Shown: piece after piece, positions 8,086 to 15,548 of the stretch
How the letters are laid out: each line of letters opens with the position of its first letter
How positions within the stretch are numbered: the first letter of the stretch is position 1
Assembly: GCF_033783015.1 (NCBI RefSeq)
Contig: NZ_CP123907.1
Location: forward strand, 682,001 to 746,000
DNA: 64,000 nt
Reading direction: 5' to 3'
Source: Corynebacterium sp. 21KM1197
GTDB taxonomy: Bacteria > Actinomycetota > Actinomycetes > Mycobacteriales > Mycobacteriaceae
Position numbers and translations under genes: made by a program
The notes under the pieces: model-generated
Database searches by the model: none
The model's input: the letters and a program-made list of their open reading frames with translations, nothing else
Told to the model about the DNA's origin: nothing

Positions 8086-9126
8086 GTGACCGGTGGCTTG
8101 CTGATCCTCCTCATCATCGTGCTCTGGCTCTTTGTGCTGATCCCACTCTTGCAGCGAGATAATAAGCCGATCCGCAAGACCGGAGAGGCCCTGGAAGAAA
8201 CCCGCGTGGTCTACGAGGGCGGCAGCACCATCACCGGGGGAGCGCGCCGCAAACCCAAGATTAAGGCAGAGGACATTCACTACTCCGAGGAAAAGCCCAC
8301 CGAGGACTACGAGGTGGTGGCCTCCGAGGAGGTGCAGCCCGAGCGCTTTGACCAAGACTCCGTGGACGAGGTGCCCGAGGTGTACCTGGAGGGGGACGTG
8401 GTACACGAGTTAGAGGCGGGTACCGACCGCTCGGAGGAGAGCGAGGAAGAGGAGCCCTCGGAGGCGGAGGACGCCGAGGAGGGGGACACCTACGAGGTGG
8501 ACGAGACGCACACCACCCCGGAGGACCTGCTCTACCGGACGGGTACCGGGGTGGCCGTCGCGGCCTCTGCCTCGGATTCTGCTACTACCTCGGTGGCGGT
8601 TGTTTCCTCCGAGGCGGAGGACGAGGCGGAAGATCAGGAAGAACTCAGCGAGGAGGAACTGGAGTTCGCCGCCAGCAGGCGCGGGCGCGGCGGCTGGGAC
8701 CCGGAAACCGACGCCGCCAACTCCGCCGACCGCTACCAGCGCCGCCAGCGCACCCTCATGGGCCTGGGCGGGATCACGGCCCTGGCCCTGATCCTGGCCG
8801 TGATCTTCGGTGGCTGGGTGTGGGCCGCGCCGGGTGCCTTTGCGCTCCTGCTGATTATCTACCTCCTCGCCCTGCGCGCCCAGGTGCGCCAGGAGGAGGC
8901 CTTGCGACGCCGCCGCATACGCCAACTGCGCCGCGCCCGCATGGGCGTGCAGCACCGCGACGACGAGGCCCTGAAGATTCCCCGCCAACTCCTGCGTCCC
9001 GGTGCCGTGGTGGTGGAGATGGACGATGAGAGCCCAGACTTCTACCACCTGGAGACGCGCTCCCTGACTGCGGAAGAGCGGGGAACCGCACCCGATCGCG
9101 GCTATGAGCAGCGGGCTGCGGTGTAG
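8086..9126 (+). CDS. glpR: Divisome membrane protein SepX/GlpR (Glp receptor)
   Basis: The 346-residue protein starts with a transmembrane helix (LLILLIIVLWLFVLIPLL, residues 4-21). A long acidic, disordered cytoplasmic linker follows (about 60-200, with runs of E and D). A pair of helices near 230-270 comes next, then a basic tail (RRRRIRQLRRARMG). This is the architecture of GlpR/SepX, which recruits Glp and the cell-division apparatus to the membrane. GGAAGGTG precedes GTG 8086. The position two genes after glp supports the assignment. Confidence 0.85.
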   Translation: MTGGLLILLIIVLWLFVLIPLLQRDNKPIRKTGEALEETRVVYEGGSTITGGARRKPKIKAEDIHYSEEKPTEDYEVVASEEVQPERFDQDSVDEVPEVYLEGDVVHELEAGTDRSEESEEEEPSEAEDAEEGDTYEVDETHTTPEDLLYRTGTGVAVAASASDSATTSVAVVSSEAEDEAEDQEELSEEELEFAASRRGRGGWDPETDAANSADRYQRRQRTLMGLGGITALALILAVIFGGWVWAAPGAFALLLIIYLLALRAQVRQEEALRRRRIRQLRRARMGVQHRDDEALKIPRQLLRPGAVVVEMDDESPDFYHLETRSLTAEERGTAPDRGYEQRAAV

Positions 9127-9180
9127 GTGACCTGCGGGTTCGTGGAATCCGTGGGTGGGGGAGTAGAGTACTAGGGCATT

Positions 9181-9253
9181 GGGGCTATAGCTCAGTTGGT
9201 AGAGCGTTGCGTTCGCAATGCAAAGGTCAGGGGTTCGATTCCCCTTAGCTCCA
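9181..9253 (+). tRNA. tRNA-Ala (anticodon CGC)
   Basis: A 73-base cloverleaf: acceptor GGGGCTA pairs with TAGCTCC (one G-T), D arm GCTC/GAGC, and anticodon stem TTGCG/TGCAA with loop TTCGCAA placing CGC at 9214-9216. The T arm is AGGGG/CCCCT with loop TTCGATT, and the discriminator is A. CCA is not encoded. The AT-rich foreign-looking segment begins directly after it. Confidence 0.97.
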
Positions 9254-9393
9254 CGTTTATTCTCGTACCGCTAAGTAGTGGGAATTTGCATAAAGACACA
9301 AGTTTATCATTCTTGATTTTTAAATCCTGACTTAGTATGGATTTAAATTCAGGTCGAAGATTTTCATGAATTTCCAGTGAAGGGTATTCGGGT

Positions 9394-10815
9394 ATGAATG
9401 ATGTCAATTATGCAAACTGGGATTGGCTCCCCCTTGCGGCAAATGAGATTCGGGACTATTTAAATCGGCTTCTTGTTGAATCTTCTATTAATGCTCACGA
9501 TGTTTCCGGTCGGGCAAAATCGATATCCTCGTTCCAGAAAAAGTGCCAGGCAAAAGCGGGTAAGTATAACAATCCAATAAAGGAAGTAACTGATATTGTT
9601 GCAGCACGGGTAATAACGTATTCTAAAACTGATAGAGATCGTGTTTGTGAACTTATCCGAAATAAATTCGATTGCTCAGAAGATCGAAACCCTGGTAAGG
9701 AAAAGGGGGAAGAAGATCAAGGGTATGATTGTTGGCATTTTATTGTAACTAGTGAAAGTAAGGATAATCCATCTGGTTGGGTGATTTCAGGGGGATTGCT
9801 TGAGAAGTATTTTGATAATTTTGGTGGATTAGAAATCCAAGTTCGAACGGTGGCCGCTCATGCATGGGCAGAGTTTGAGCATGCACGGCGATATAAAGGA
9901 AATCTGTATAATTCTGTTGATGAAAAAGATCAAGAGACAATCAATACATTATTTTCTGCGGCAGCAGATGCCAGGCGTTCGCTAGACTCTGTTTTTGTGG
10001 CAATTGATCGGTTGTTGGCAAATCCGTCACTCCAAAAAGGTGTAGAGCCTTCTGGATCGGACGATATTGATTATGATCCCGAAGAGATTGAGCATGATTC
10101 TGAAGCTCATGATTCAATAACGGTTATTGATGAAAATACTTTGCAGGATCTTTTAGATAGTAGGTATCCTGATGATTCCAAACCTAGTGAAGCCGGAATT
10201 CAATTTGGATGCGAGTTGGTCAAAAAAGCTGGTTTTTCTTCGATTGAGAAACTTTCACGATCGTTATCTCTAGTTGAAGATGATCAGGTGCGTACTTTGA
10301 TGGAGTATCCGACCACGGTGACCCAGGTGCGTAGGCTTGATGATGACCTTCTTGCTGTTTTGGGTAGCTATTATATCGGCAGCACTAGTGATGCTGGTTC
10401 ATATTCGTCTAGAGGGATTCAATTAGATTCTCGATATGATCGTTTGAGAAATAAGATTGATATAGTGGGGAATAACTCTTATTTCATTGTTGGGGATGAT
10501 TGTCCTGATATTGTGAAGGGGGTTGGAATTTCTGCGGCTAGAGCGATGAGGGAACTCGTCGTTATTGTGGCTGAGGAGAAGGGGCTTGAGGCGGTACGTG
10601 ACATCGTGGGGAAAGTTGTGAGAGTTTCGTTAGATGATATGCCTGAAACTTTCAAACCTGACGAGAGGGTGTTATCCACGGGTGAGGTTATTTTTATAGC
10701 GACTAATTATAATAGATCAGGTTTGGAAGCTGTCATGAGAAAGCTAATTGAGATATCCGATCTTGATATTGACGTGATCGGAAAAGGGTGCTCCATTTCG
10801 GAAAACGTAAATTAA
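9394..10815 (+). CDS. RelA/SpoT-domain nucleotidyltransferase with unknown C-terminal region (possible toxic alarmone synthetase)
   Basis: Residues about 20-170 form a RelA/SpoT synthetase domain. Visible motifs are GRAKSISSFQKK (ATP site), DIVAARV, GYDCWHFIV and the highly conserved EIQVRTVAAHAWAEFEHARRYKG, spanning residues 147-169. There is no HD hydrolase domain. Residues about 200-473 are not recognisable; the last part contains a STGEVIFIATNYNRSG segment. The gene is strikingly AT-rich against its neighbours, sits right after tRNA-Ala, and has only a weak GAAGGG site before ATG 9394. It may make (p)ppGpp-like alarmones or pyrophosphorylate other targets, as toxSAS or CapRel-type defence proteins do. 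That role is inference. Confidence 0.75.
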   Translation: MNDVNYANWDWLPLAANEIRDYLNRLLVESSINAHDVSGRAKSISSFQKKCQAKAGKYNNPIKEVTDIVAARVITYSKTDRDRVCELIRNKFDCSEDRNPGKEKGEEDQGYDCWHFIVTSESKDNPSGWVISGGLLEKYFDNFGGLEIQVRTVAAHAWAEFEHARRYKGNLYNSVDEKDQETINTLFSAAADARRSLDSVFVAIDRLLANPSLQKGVEPSGSDDIDYDPEEIEHDSEAHDSITVIDENTLQDLLDSRYPDDSKPSEAGIQFGCELVKKAGFSSIEKLSRSLSLVEDDQVRTLMEYPTTVTQVRRLDDDLLAVLGSYYIGSTSDAGSYSSRGIQLDSRYDRLRNKIDIVGNNSYFIVGDDCPDIVKGVGISAARAMRELVVIVAEEKGLEAVRDIVGKVVRVSLDDMPETFKPDERVLSTGEVIFIATNYNRSGLEAVMRKLIEISDLDIDVIGKGCSISENVN

Positions 10816-11139
10816 CTATTCATTTACCTGATTATTATTTCGCTAACCGCGATGGTTTTCGCGGTGGAGCGGGATCGCCTCATTGAGTTTGCCATGACCC
10901 CTGCCATTACCGTGCTCGTCTTTGTGACCGTGGGCGATCAAGCAGCGAGCTCCCTTTAGTTCCGCAGACGTGGGTCTTCCCGTTCTCGTGGCGATCTTTT
11001 TCTCTCCGTGGCCCTGCTGTTATTTTCTTATTCCATAGCTTTCCTTGAGGCGGACCCCTCAAAGATAAGCCAATATGTCGTATCCCTGCTCTGTGGCAGT
11101 GTCTTGTTTAGTTTTCAGGGGGCGTTGCGAGAAAAATGA
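10816..11139 (+). pseudogene. Remnant of a membrane-protein gene with in-frame TAG
   Basis: Directly after the RelA/SpoT stop one frame reads through hydrophobic sequence (LIIISLTAMVF), then an ATG at 10852 and EFAMTPAITVLVFVTVG. It hits TAG at 10957-10959 and continues in the same frame through DLFLSVALLLFSYSIAF and SQYVVSLLCGSVLF to TGA 11137-11139. The membrane-like character on both sides of the stop, and the hydrophobic reading before the ATG, suggest a gene broken at its 5' end by the insertion and later hit by a nonsense mutation. I do not recognise the family. Confidence 0.5.
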
Positions 11140-11141
11140 GC

Positions 11142-11182
11142 CAGGCCAGGCCCGGAGAACCGGGCCCAGCCTGATTTCTTAT
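11142..11182. terminator. Bidirectional terminator hairpin
   Basis: CAGGC (11142-11146), two unpaired bases, then GGCCCGG-AGAA-CCGGGCC, two unpaired bases and GCCTG (11169-11173) make a long symmetrical hairpin. It is flanked by ATTTCTTATTT on the plus side and by TTTTTC on the minus side, so it can end transcripts from both directions: the remnant at 10816-11139 and the minus-strand gene at 11179-11508. Confidence 0.75.
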
Positions 11183-11508
11183 TTATCCTCGGAGTGAGTT
11201 TTGCTTACCGTGGTCTTGGGGTGACTCTCGGCGGTGATCTCCTTGACGTAACGTCCGGTGATGGCGCTGCGGTGGTTCTTCTTCTTTTCTTTCTTGGTGG
11301 AATCGCTCATGGCTCTTTTTTCCTCGGGCGATGGTTTCTCCGAGTCTCCACGGTACTTATTTTCTCGTCGCGCGGAGGAGTAGGTGTACGTCATGATTGC
11401 CGCGCTAAAGGGGAACATGAGTGCGGTCACGCCGTAGCTTTGAAAAATAATGCTCGTGATGGGATAGGTGATCATAAAGACGAGCAGTGCGCGAAAGTAA
11501 GGGGACAT
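11179..11508 (-). CDS. Small membrane protein with C-terminal SAITGRYV...HPKTTV motif
   Basis: From ATG 11508 the product is 109 residues: two predicted helices (FRALLVFMITYPITSIIF and GVTALMFPFSAAIMTY), a charged linker, then a basic tail containing SAITGRYVKEITAESHPKTTV. That tail motif is widespread in small actinobacterial proteins of unknown role. An internal ATG at 11310, preceded by GAGGAAAAAAGAGCC, could express the 43-residue tail alone (MSDSTKKEKKK...). The 11508 start lies four bases after the stop of the upstream HTH gene, suggesting coupling. Confidence 0.6.
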   Translation of the reverse strand: MSPYFRALLVFMITYPITSIIFQSYGVTALMFPFSAAIMTYTYSSARRENKYRGDSEKPSPEEKRAMSDSTKKEKKKNHRSAITGRYVKEITAESHPKTTVSKTHSEDK

Positions 11509-11512
11509 GGCT

Positions 11513-12079
11513 CTAGAAAACGCTCTCGGTGGCATCGGTGGGGAGGATGAAGATTCCGTCGATGAGGTCATTGGAATCAAAGGATACGCGCCCTAGGAAC
11601 TCCCCGGCCTCAAAGTGGAGGGTGGTCACGCCCACGGCGGAACCCACGATGTTGCCGGAAAGGGGGTCGGTGCCGTTGGTGCGGCTGGCGGTGGTGACGA
11701 GGGTATTGCGGCACTCGATAAAGGAGCCGTAGTCTCCAATGCACTTGGCCCAGGCCTCCAGAATGACCTGGGGGGTGAGTTCCGAGCGGACCTCGGGGTG
11801 GAGGAGGGTGGTCACGCTTTCCCATTCACCGTCGTTGATGAGGTGGAAGAGGCGTTCCGTGTTGGTGGTGATGGTCGCGGTGGGGCGGGTGGGCATGGGT
11901 TCTCCTGTTCTGGGGTCAATGGGTTTGCCAAAGCGTTTGAAGGCTGCTTGGCGGGATACTCCGAGTGCCGCGCCGATCTCTGTCCAGGAGGATCCCCGTG
12001 CGCGAGCGGCGTGGACGGCCTGGTGGAGTTGTTGTTGCGCGGCCTCGATGGCCCGTTGGGCCTCCCGTATGCTGTCCAT
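11513..12079 (-). CDS. HTH regulator with DUF3887-like C-terminal domain
   Basis: This 188-residue protein has an N-terminal helical region and a helix-turn-helix (SWTEIGAALGVSRQAAFKRFG, residues 31-51). The C-terminal NTF2-like/DUF3887-type domain (RLFHLINDGEWESVTTLLHPEV onwards) may sense a ligand. It is transcribed away from a secreted-protein gene across a short region with three GTTGAC half-sites, so it probably regulates itself and that gene. The small membrane protein follows four bases after its stop. Confidence 0.75.
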   Translation of the reverse strand: MDSIREAQRAIEAAQQQLHQAVHAARARGSSWTEIGAALGVSRQAAFKRFGKPIDPRTGEPMPTRPTATITTNTERLFHLINDGEWESVTTLLHPEVRSELTPQVILEAWAKCIGDYGSFIECRNTLVTTASRTNGTDPLSGNIVGSAVGVTTLHFEAGEFLGRVSFDSNDLIDGIFILPTDATESVF

Positions 12080-12098
12080 GAGGAGATGTTAACCTTGG

Positions 12099-12127
12099 GT
12101 TGACACTGGCGTCAACTTGAGGTTGAC
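12099..12127. promoter_or_regulatory. Operator array with three GTTGAC half-sites
   Basis: GTTGAC (12099-12104), GTCAAC (12111-12116) and GTTGAC (12122-12127) form two overlapping inverted repeats with spacers of 6 and 5 bases, giving a half-site period of 11-12 bp (one helical turn). The array lies between the divergent HTH-DUF3887 gene and the secreted-protein gene. That placement suggests it is the binding site of the HTH protein. Confidence 0.6.
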
Positions 12128-12162
12128 GTAACCCTTGTGTGGCGATCACCGATGAAAGAAGC

Positions 12163-12498
12163 ATGAAGAAGCAACAGCGCTATTGTGCGATGGGCGTGAT
12201 GGCGGCAAGCCTCATGCTGGGAGCCGCCTTGCCCGCCGGTGCTAAACCGATCAATGAACTCCCGCCCGTGGAAAACCCACTGACGGCCGCCCGGAGAGAA
12301 GCCACCACCAAGATCGTTTCCCCCTATGACGGCCCCGTGATCTGCGAAGGATACCGCACCACCAGTATCTGCTGGCAGCAGCGCCCGGATGGACGCTGGG
12401 AGACCCTGAGTTTGATCCCAGAATGGAATAAGCCCGGCGGCGGCGATCCCTGGAAAATCTATCCCGTATGGGAGGACCCCGCCGCGCTGAGCAGTTAA
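12163..12498 (+). CDS. Small secreted protein of unknown function
   Basis: From ATG 12163 the product is 111 residues with a clear Sec signal peptide (MKKQQRYCAMGVMAASLMLG..., cleavage likely after LPAGA). The mature part of about 85 residues has two cysteines (VICEG, SICWQQ) that could form a disulfide and is rich in tryptophan and proline. No domain is recognised. It is divergent from the HTH-DUF3887 regulator across the GTTGAC array. Its stop codon lies in the first copy of a 16-bp tandem repeat. Confidence 0.65.
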   Translation: MKKQQRYCAMGVMAASLMLGAALPAGAKPINELPPVENPLTAARREATTKIVSPYDGPVICEGYRTTSICWQQRPDGRWETLSLIPEWNKPGGGDPWKIYPVWEDPAALSS

Positions 12499-12514
12499 CG
12501 CGCTGAGCAGTTAA
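12483..12514. repeat. Perfect 16-bp tandem duplication at the junction of two convergent genes
   Basis: CGCGCTGAGCAGTTAA occurs at 12483-12498 and again at 12499-12514 with no gap. The first copy holds the TAA of the secreted-protein gene, and the second holds, on the other strand, the TAA of tag. Confidence 0.9.
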
Positions 12515-13116
12515 GAGGACCCCCACACCCCCGAACTCCCGCGCCGCCACGATCCAACCAGGTGCGTGTCCACCACCCCCACCGCCTCCATGAGGGCATA
12601 CATGGTGGTGGGCCCCACAAATCGGAACCCCGCCTTTTTCAACGTCGCCGCCAGCGCCTCGGACTCTGGCGAGCGAGTGGGCACCTCTTCCATCGTGCGC
12701 GGGGCCGGGGTGGAGGCGGGCTGGAATGACCACACCAGTTCCGCCAGCCCGCCCACGGCCCGCAGGTTCAGGGTGGCCTGGGCGTTATTGATGGTCGCCT
12801 CGATCTTGCGGCGGTTGCGCACGATGGTGGCGTCGTTAAGCAGCCTCTCTACCTCCGCGGAACCGTAACGGGCCACGCGCTCCGGGTCGAAGTGCTCGAA
12901 GGCGCGTCGGAAAGCGGGGCGCTTGGCCAGGATCGTGGCCCAGGAGAGCCCGGATTGAAAGGCCTCCAGGCTGAGGCGTTCGTACATGGCTTGGTCATCG
13001 CGGATGGGCATGCCCCATTCGGTGTCGTAGTAGTCGCGCAGGAGCGCGGAGCCGGTGGCCCAGGGCGGGCGGCGCAGGCCGTCGGGGCAGAGCACGGTGC
13101 CGTCGGTGGTGGTCAT
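12511..13116 (-). CDS. tag: DNA-3-methyladenine glycosylase I
   Basis: This 201-residue enzyme excises 3-methyladenine from alkylated DNA. The N-terminal DYYDTEWGMPIRDDQAMYERLSLE segment and the FQSGLSWATILAKRPAFRRAF active-site region are typical of Tag. The ATG at 13116 gives MTTTDGTVLCPDG, a normal Tag beginning; the frame continues upstream but without family similarity. Its C-terminus (RRGSSGVWGSS) is determined by the duplicated 16-bp unit. It is divergent from the MFS gene. Confidence 0.93.
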   Translation of the reverse strand: MTTTDGTVLCPDGLRRPPWATGSALLRDYYDTEWGMPIRDDQAMYERLSLEAFQSGLSWATILAKRPAFRRAFEHFDPERVARYGSAEVERLLNDATIVRNRRKIEATINNAQATLNLRAVGGLAELVWSFQPASTPAPRTMEEVPTRSPESEALAATLKKAGFRFVGPTTMYALMEAVGVVDTHLVGSWRRGSSGVWGSS

Positions 13117-13199
13117 GTCTGTATAAGACTCCTGAGTGCGACGTGGGGTTCCGGGAGTGCTAGAGTGCGGGGGTACCCAACAAAATACAGGGAGGTATC

Positions 13200-14399
13200 T
13201 TGACCGCACGCCTGGAACAACACCGCGCCCTGATTTTGGCCGTGGCGGTGGGGCTGGCCGCCTTTAACCTGCGCCCCGCGATTGTGGCCGTGGGGGCCGT
13301 GCTGGATGAGATTAGCGCGGCGTATCACGCGCCCAGCAGCCTGTCCGGCCTGCTCACGTCCCTGCCGGGGATTTGCTTTGCGCTCTTTGGGGTGGCGGCG
13401 GTGCCGCTCTCGCGGCGGCTGGGGCTCACCGGCACGCTGGTGCTGGCGATGTTTCTGGAGGTGATCGGCCAGGTGCTGCGCCCCCTGATGGGGGATATGT
13501 GGGGATTCATCGCCCTGACCGGCCTGGTGGTGATGGGGATTGCCCTGGTGAACGTGCTGCTGCCCGCCTGGGTCAAGAGCACGGGCGGGCGCCAGGCGGT
13601 GCGCCTGATGACGATGTACACCACCGTGCTGAGCGTGGGCATGTTCTTAGGTCCCCTCTCGCCCATGCTCACCGATTCCTGGCGCGGCGTGCTGTGGATC
13701 TGGGCGGGCACGGCGGCCTTGCAACTCCCGGTGTGGCTGTGGCTGCTGCGCTCGGAGCAGGCAGAGCCGCAGCCCTACCGGGCCCCGGCTCCCATCAAGG
13801 GCTCCCTGTGGCGCTCCCCGCTGGCGGTGTTCATCATGATGTTCTTTGGCCTGCAATCCATGAACGCCTATATCCAGATGGGCTGGCTGCCCACGATACT
13901 GACGGACGCCGGGGCCAGCCCCCAGGTGGCCTCCTTCGGGCTGGCGCTGGTGGGTGGTCTGGGAATCATCGGCGGCATGGTGGTACCCCGCATCGTGGCG
14001 CGCAGCGCGCACACCCACTGGGTGATCGTGGGCCTGGCGGCCTGCACGGCCACGGGTTACCTGGGTCTGATCTATGCGCCGCTGGCCGCGCCGTATCTGT
14101 GGTCGGCGCTGCTGGGCGTGGGCGGCTTCTGCTTCCTCATGGCCCTGGCGCTCATGCCCGCGCGCACCGCCGCCCCGGAGGTCACCGCGCGGCTTTCCGC
14201 CTTTGTGCAATCCACAGGCTACCTCCTGGCGGCGGCGGGCCCGCTGTTGGTGGGCGTGGCGCACGAGGCCGTGGGCCGGTGGGAGCCGATCCTGTGGGTG
14301 CTCCTGCTCAGTAGCGTGGCGATGGGCCTGGTGGGTTGGCTGGCTGGCCGCGAGGGGAGCGTTGATACTCAACTGTCCCGCCAGGCGGGTAGCCTATAG
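13200..14399 (+). CDS. CynX/NimT-type MFS transporter
   Basis: This 399-residue protein with about twelve membrane segments begins AAFNLRPAIVAVGAVLDEI, a hallmark of the CynX/NimT branch of the major facilitator superfamily (cyanate transport, nitroimidazole resistance). The substrate cannot be told from sequence. It starts at TTG 13200 with GGGAGG five bases upstream. The DoxX gene follows three bases after its stop, so they are likely cotranscribed. Confidence 0.88.
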   Translation: MTARLEQHRALILAVAVGLAAFNLRPAIVAVGAVLDEISAAYHAPSSLSGLLTSLPGICFALFGVAAVPLSRRLGLTGTLVLAMFLEVIGQVLRPLMGDMWGFIALTGLVVMGIALVNVLLPAWVKSTGGRQAVRLMTMYTTVLSVGMFLGPLSPMLTDSWRGVLWIWAGTAALQLPVWLWLLRSEQAEPQPYRAPAPIKGSLWRSPLAVFIMMFFGLQSMNAYIQMGWLPTILTDAGASPQVASFGLALVGGLGIIGGMVVPRIVARSAHTHWVIVGLAACTATGYLGLIYAPLAAPYLWSALLGVGGFCFLMALALMPARTAAPEVTARLSAFVQSTGYLLAAAGPLLVGVAHEAVGRWEPILWVLLLSSVAMGLVGWLAGREGSVDTQLSRQAGSL

Positions 14400-14402
14400 G
14401 CC

Positions 14403-14795
14403 ATGGACAGGCCGGTGATGCGCGATGGCGCGCTGCTGATTTTTAGGGCGGTGCTGGGGCTTATCTTTGTGGCCCACGGGTGGCAGATCCTCATGGTGGC
14501 GGGAATCACGGAAACCACCGGGCAGTTTAGCGCCTGGGGCGTGCCCCAACCGGCCCTTTCCGCCTGGATCGCGGGCATCGCGCAACTGGCCGGGGGAGCG
14601 CTGCTGGTGATCGGCCTGCTCACCACCCTGGTGGCCGGGGCCCTGGCCCTGCTGATGGTGGCGGCGATTTACTTTGTGCACCTCACCCCGAGCATAGAAT
14701 CCCTGGAATACCCGGTGGTCATGCTCGTTTCCCTGCTGATGATCGTGGTCTTTGGCTCCGGGCGGGCCAGCGTGGACGGGGTGCTCACCCGATGA
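14403..14795 (+). CDS. DoxX family membrane protein
   Basis: This 130-residue protein has four membrane helices and the DoxX pattern (FRAVLGLIFVAHGWQ near the start, GIAQLAGGALLVIGLLT in the middle). DoxX proteins in actinobacteria are linked to thiol/oxidative stress complexes, but the role here is unproven. It overlaps the next gene by four bases (ATGA type). Confidence 0.88.
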   Translation: MDRPVMRDGALLIFRAVLGLIFVAHGWQILMVAGITETTGQFSAWGVPQPALSAWIAGIAQLAGGALLVIGLLTTLVAGALALLMVAAIYFVHLTPSIESLEYPVVMLVSLLMIVVFGSGRASVDGVLTR

Positions 14796-15463
14796 TCGCG
14801 CACGAGGCCATTCAGGCGGAACTCTCCGCACGGCTCGACGGCGAGGCGGGTCGCCTGGACAGGGACGTGGTGGAGGCCCACCTCGATCAGTGCGAGCAGT
14901 GCCAGGCCTACTATCGCCGGGCCGCCCGCCTCCAACCCGTGCCCCCGCCCACCGATCAGGCACCGGGGGAGGAACTGACCCGCGCGATCCTGGCGGAGGT
15001 GGAGCCGGAATGGCGGCGGCACTCCGGGGTGCGCCTGGCCTCGCTCACGGTGGCCCGCCTGGTATTAGTACTGGTGGCGGTGCTGCACGTGGTATCGGCG
15101 GTGCGCCTGCTGGCCGATACCGGGGGGTTGCTAGAAACCATCGAGGACGGCGCGGTGCTCAGCCCCGCCGCCGATCCCACCCTGGCCCATCTGCTGGCCC
15201 AGGCGGCCGCCGTGCGCTTGGCCCTGGCCGCCGCGCTGCTGCTGGGGGCATGGCTGCCGCGCCTGCTGCTGGGGGTGCTGCCGCTTTTGGGGGCGTGGAC
15301 GATGTTCAGCCTGGGCTTTGGCATGAGGGACTTCCTGCTGGGCAATACCACCAGGGAGCAGATACTAGGGGTGGTGGCCCTGGCGATCACCACGGCCACG
15401 GCGGCGTGGGTATGGGTGAGCAGCGGCGGGTGGTCCCGCTGGCGGGCGGGGCTTTTGCACTAG
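14792..15463 (+). CDS. Putative zinc-finger (zf-HC2, anti-sigma-like) membrane protein
   Basis: This 223-residue protein begins with a cytoplasmic zf-HC2 domain (HLDQCEQCQAYYRR, the HxxxCxxC zinc motif at about residues 30-37). About four helices follow, with a C-terminal membrane half. Such proteins resemble ZAS anti-sigma factors, but no sigma factor gene is adjacent, so the partner is unknown. It overlaps doxX and probably shares its transcript. Confidence 0.8.
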   Translation: MIAHEAIQAELSARLDGEAGRLDRDVVEAHLDQCEQCQAYYRRAARLQPVPPPTDQAPGEELTRAILAEVEPEWRRHSGVRLASLTVARLVLVLVAVLHVVSAVRLLADTGGLLETIEDGAVLSPAADPTLAHLLAQAAAVRLALAAALLLGAWLPRLLLGVLPLLGAWTMFSLGFGMRDFLLGNTTREQILGVVALAITTATAAWVWVSSGGWSRWRAGLLH

Positions 15464-15548
15464 GGCTGCAACCCCCAGGCCAGCAGAAGGACCCAGGGCA
15501 GCAGGTGACCAAGGCGCGCCGGGAGCGGGGCGCACCCGGCCGCACCAA

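Noticed and set aside
9192-9407. 71-codon minus-strand ORF ending in VELRGIEPLTFALRTQRSTN
   Set aside because: The tail is the well-known false translation of a tRNA gene read backwards; the ORF overlaps tRNA-Ala and has no ribosome-binding site.
9181-11180. Integrative element with att repeats at tRNA-Ala
   Set aside because: I looked for a second copy of the tRNA 3' end (CCCCTTAGCTCC) after the AT-rich gene and found none, and no integrase is present.
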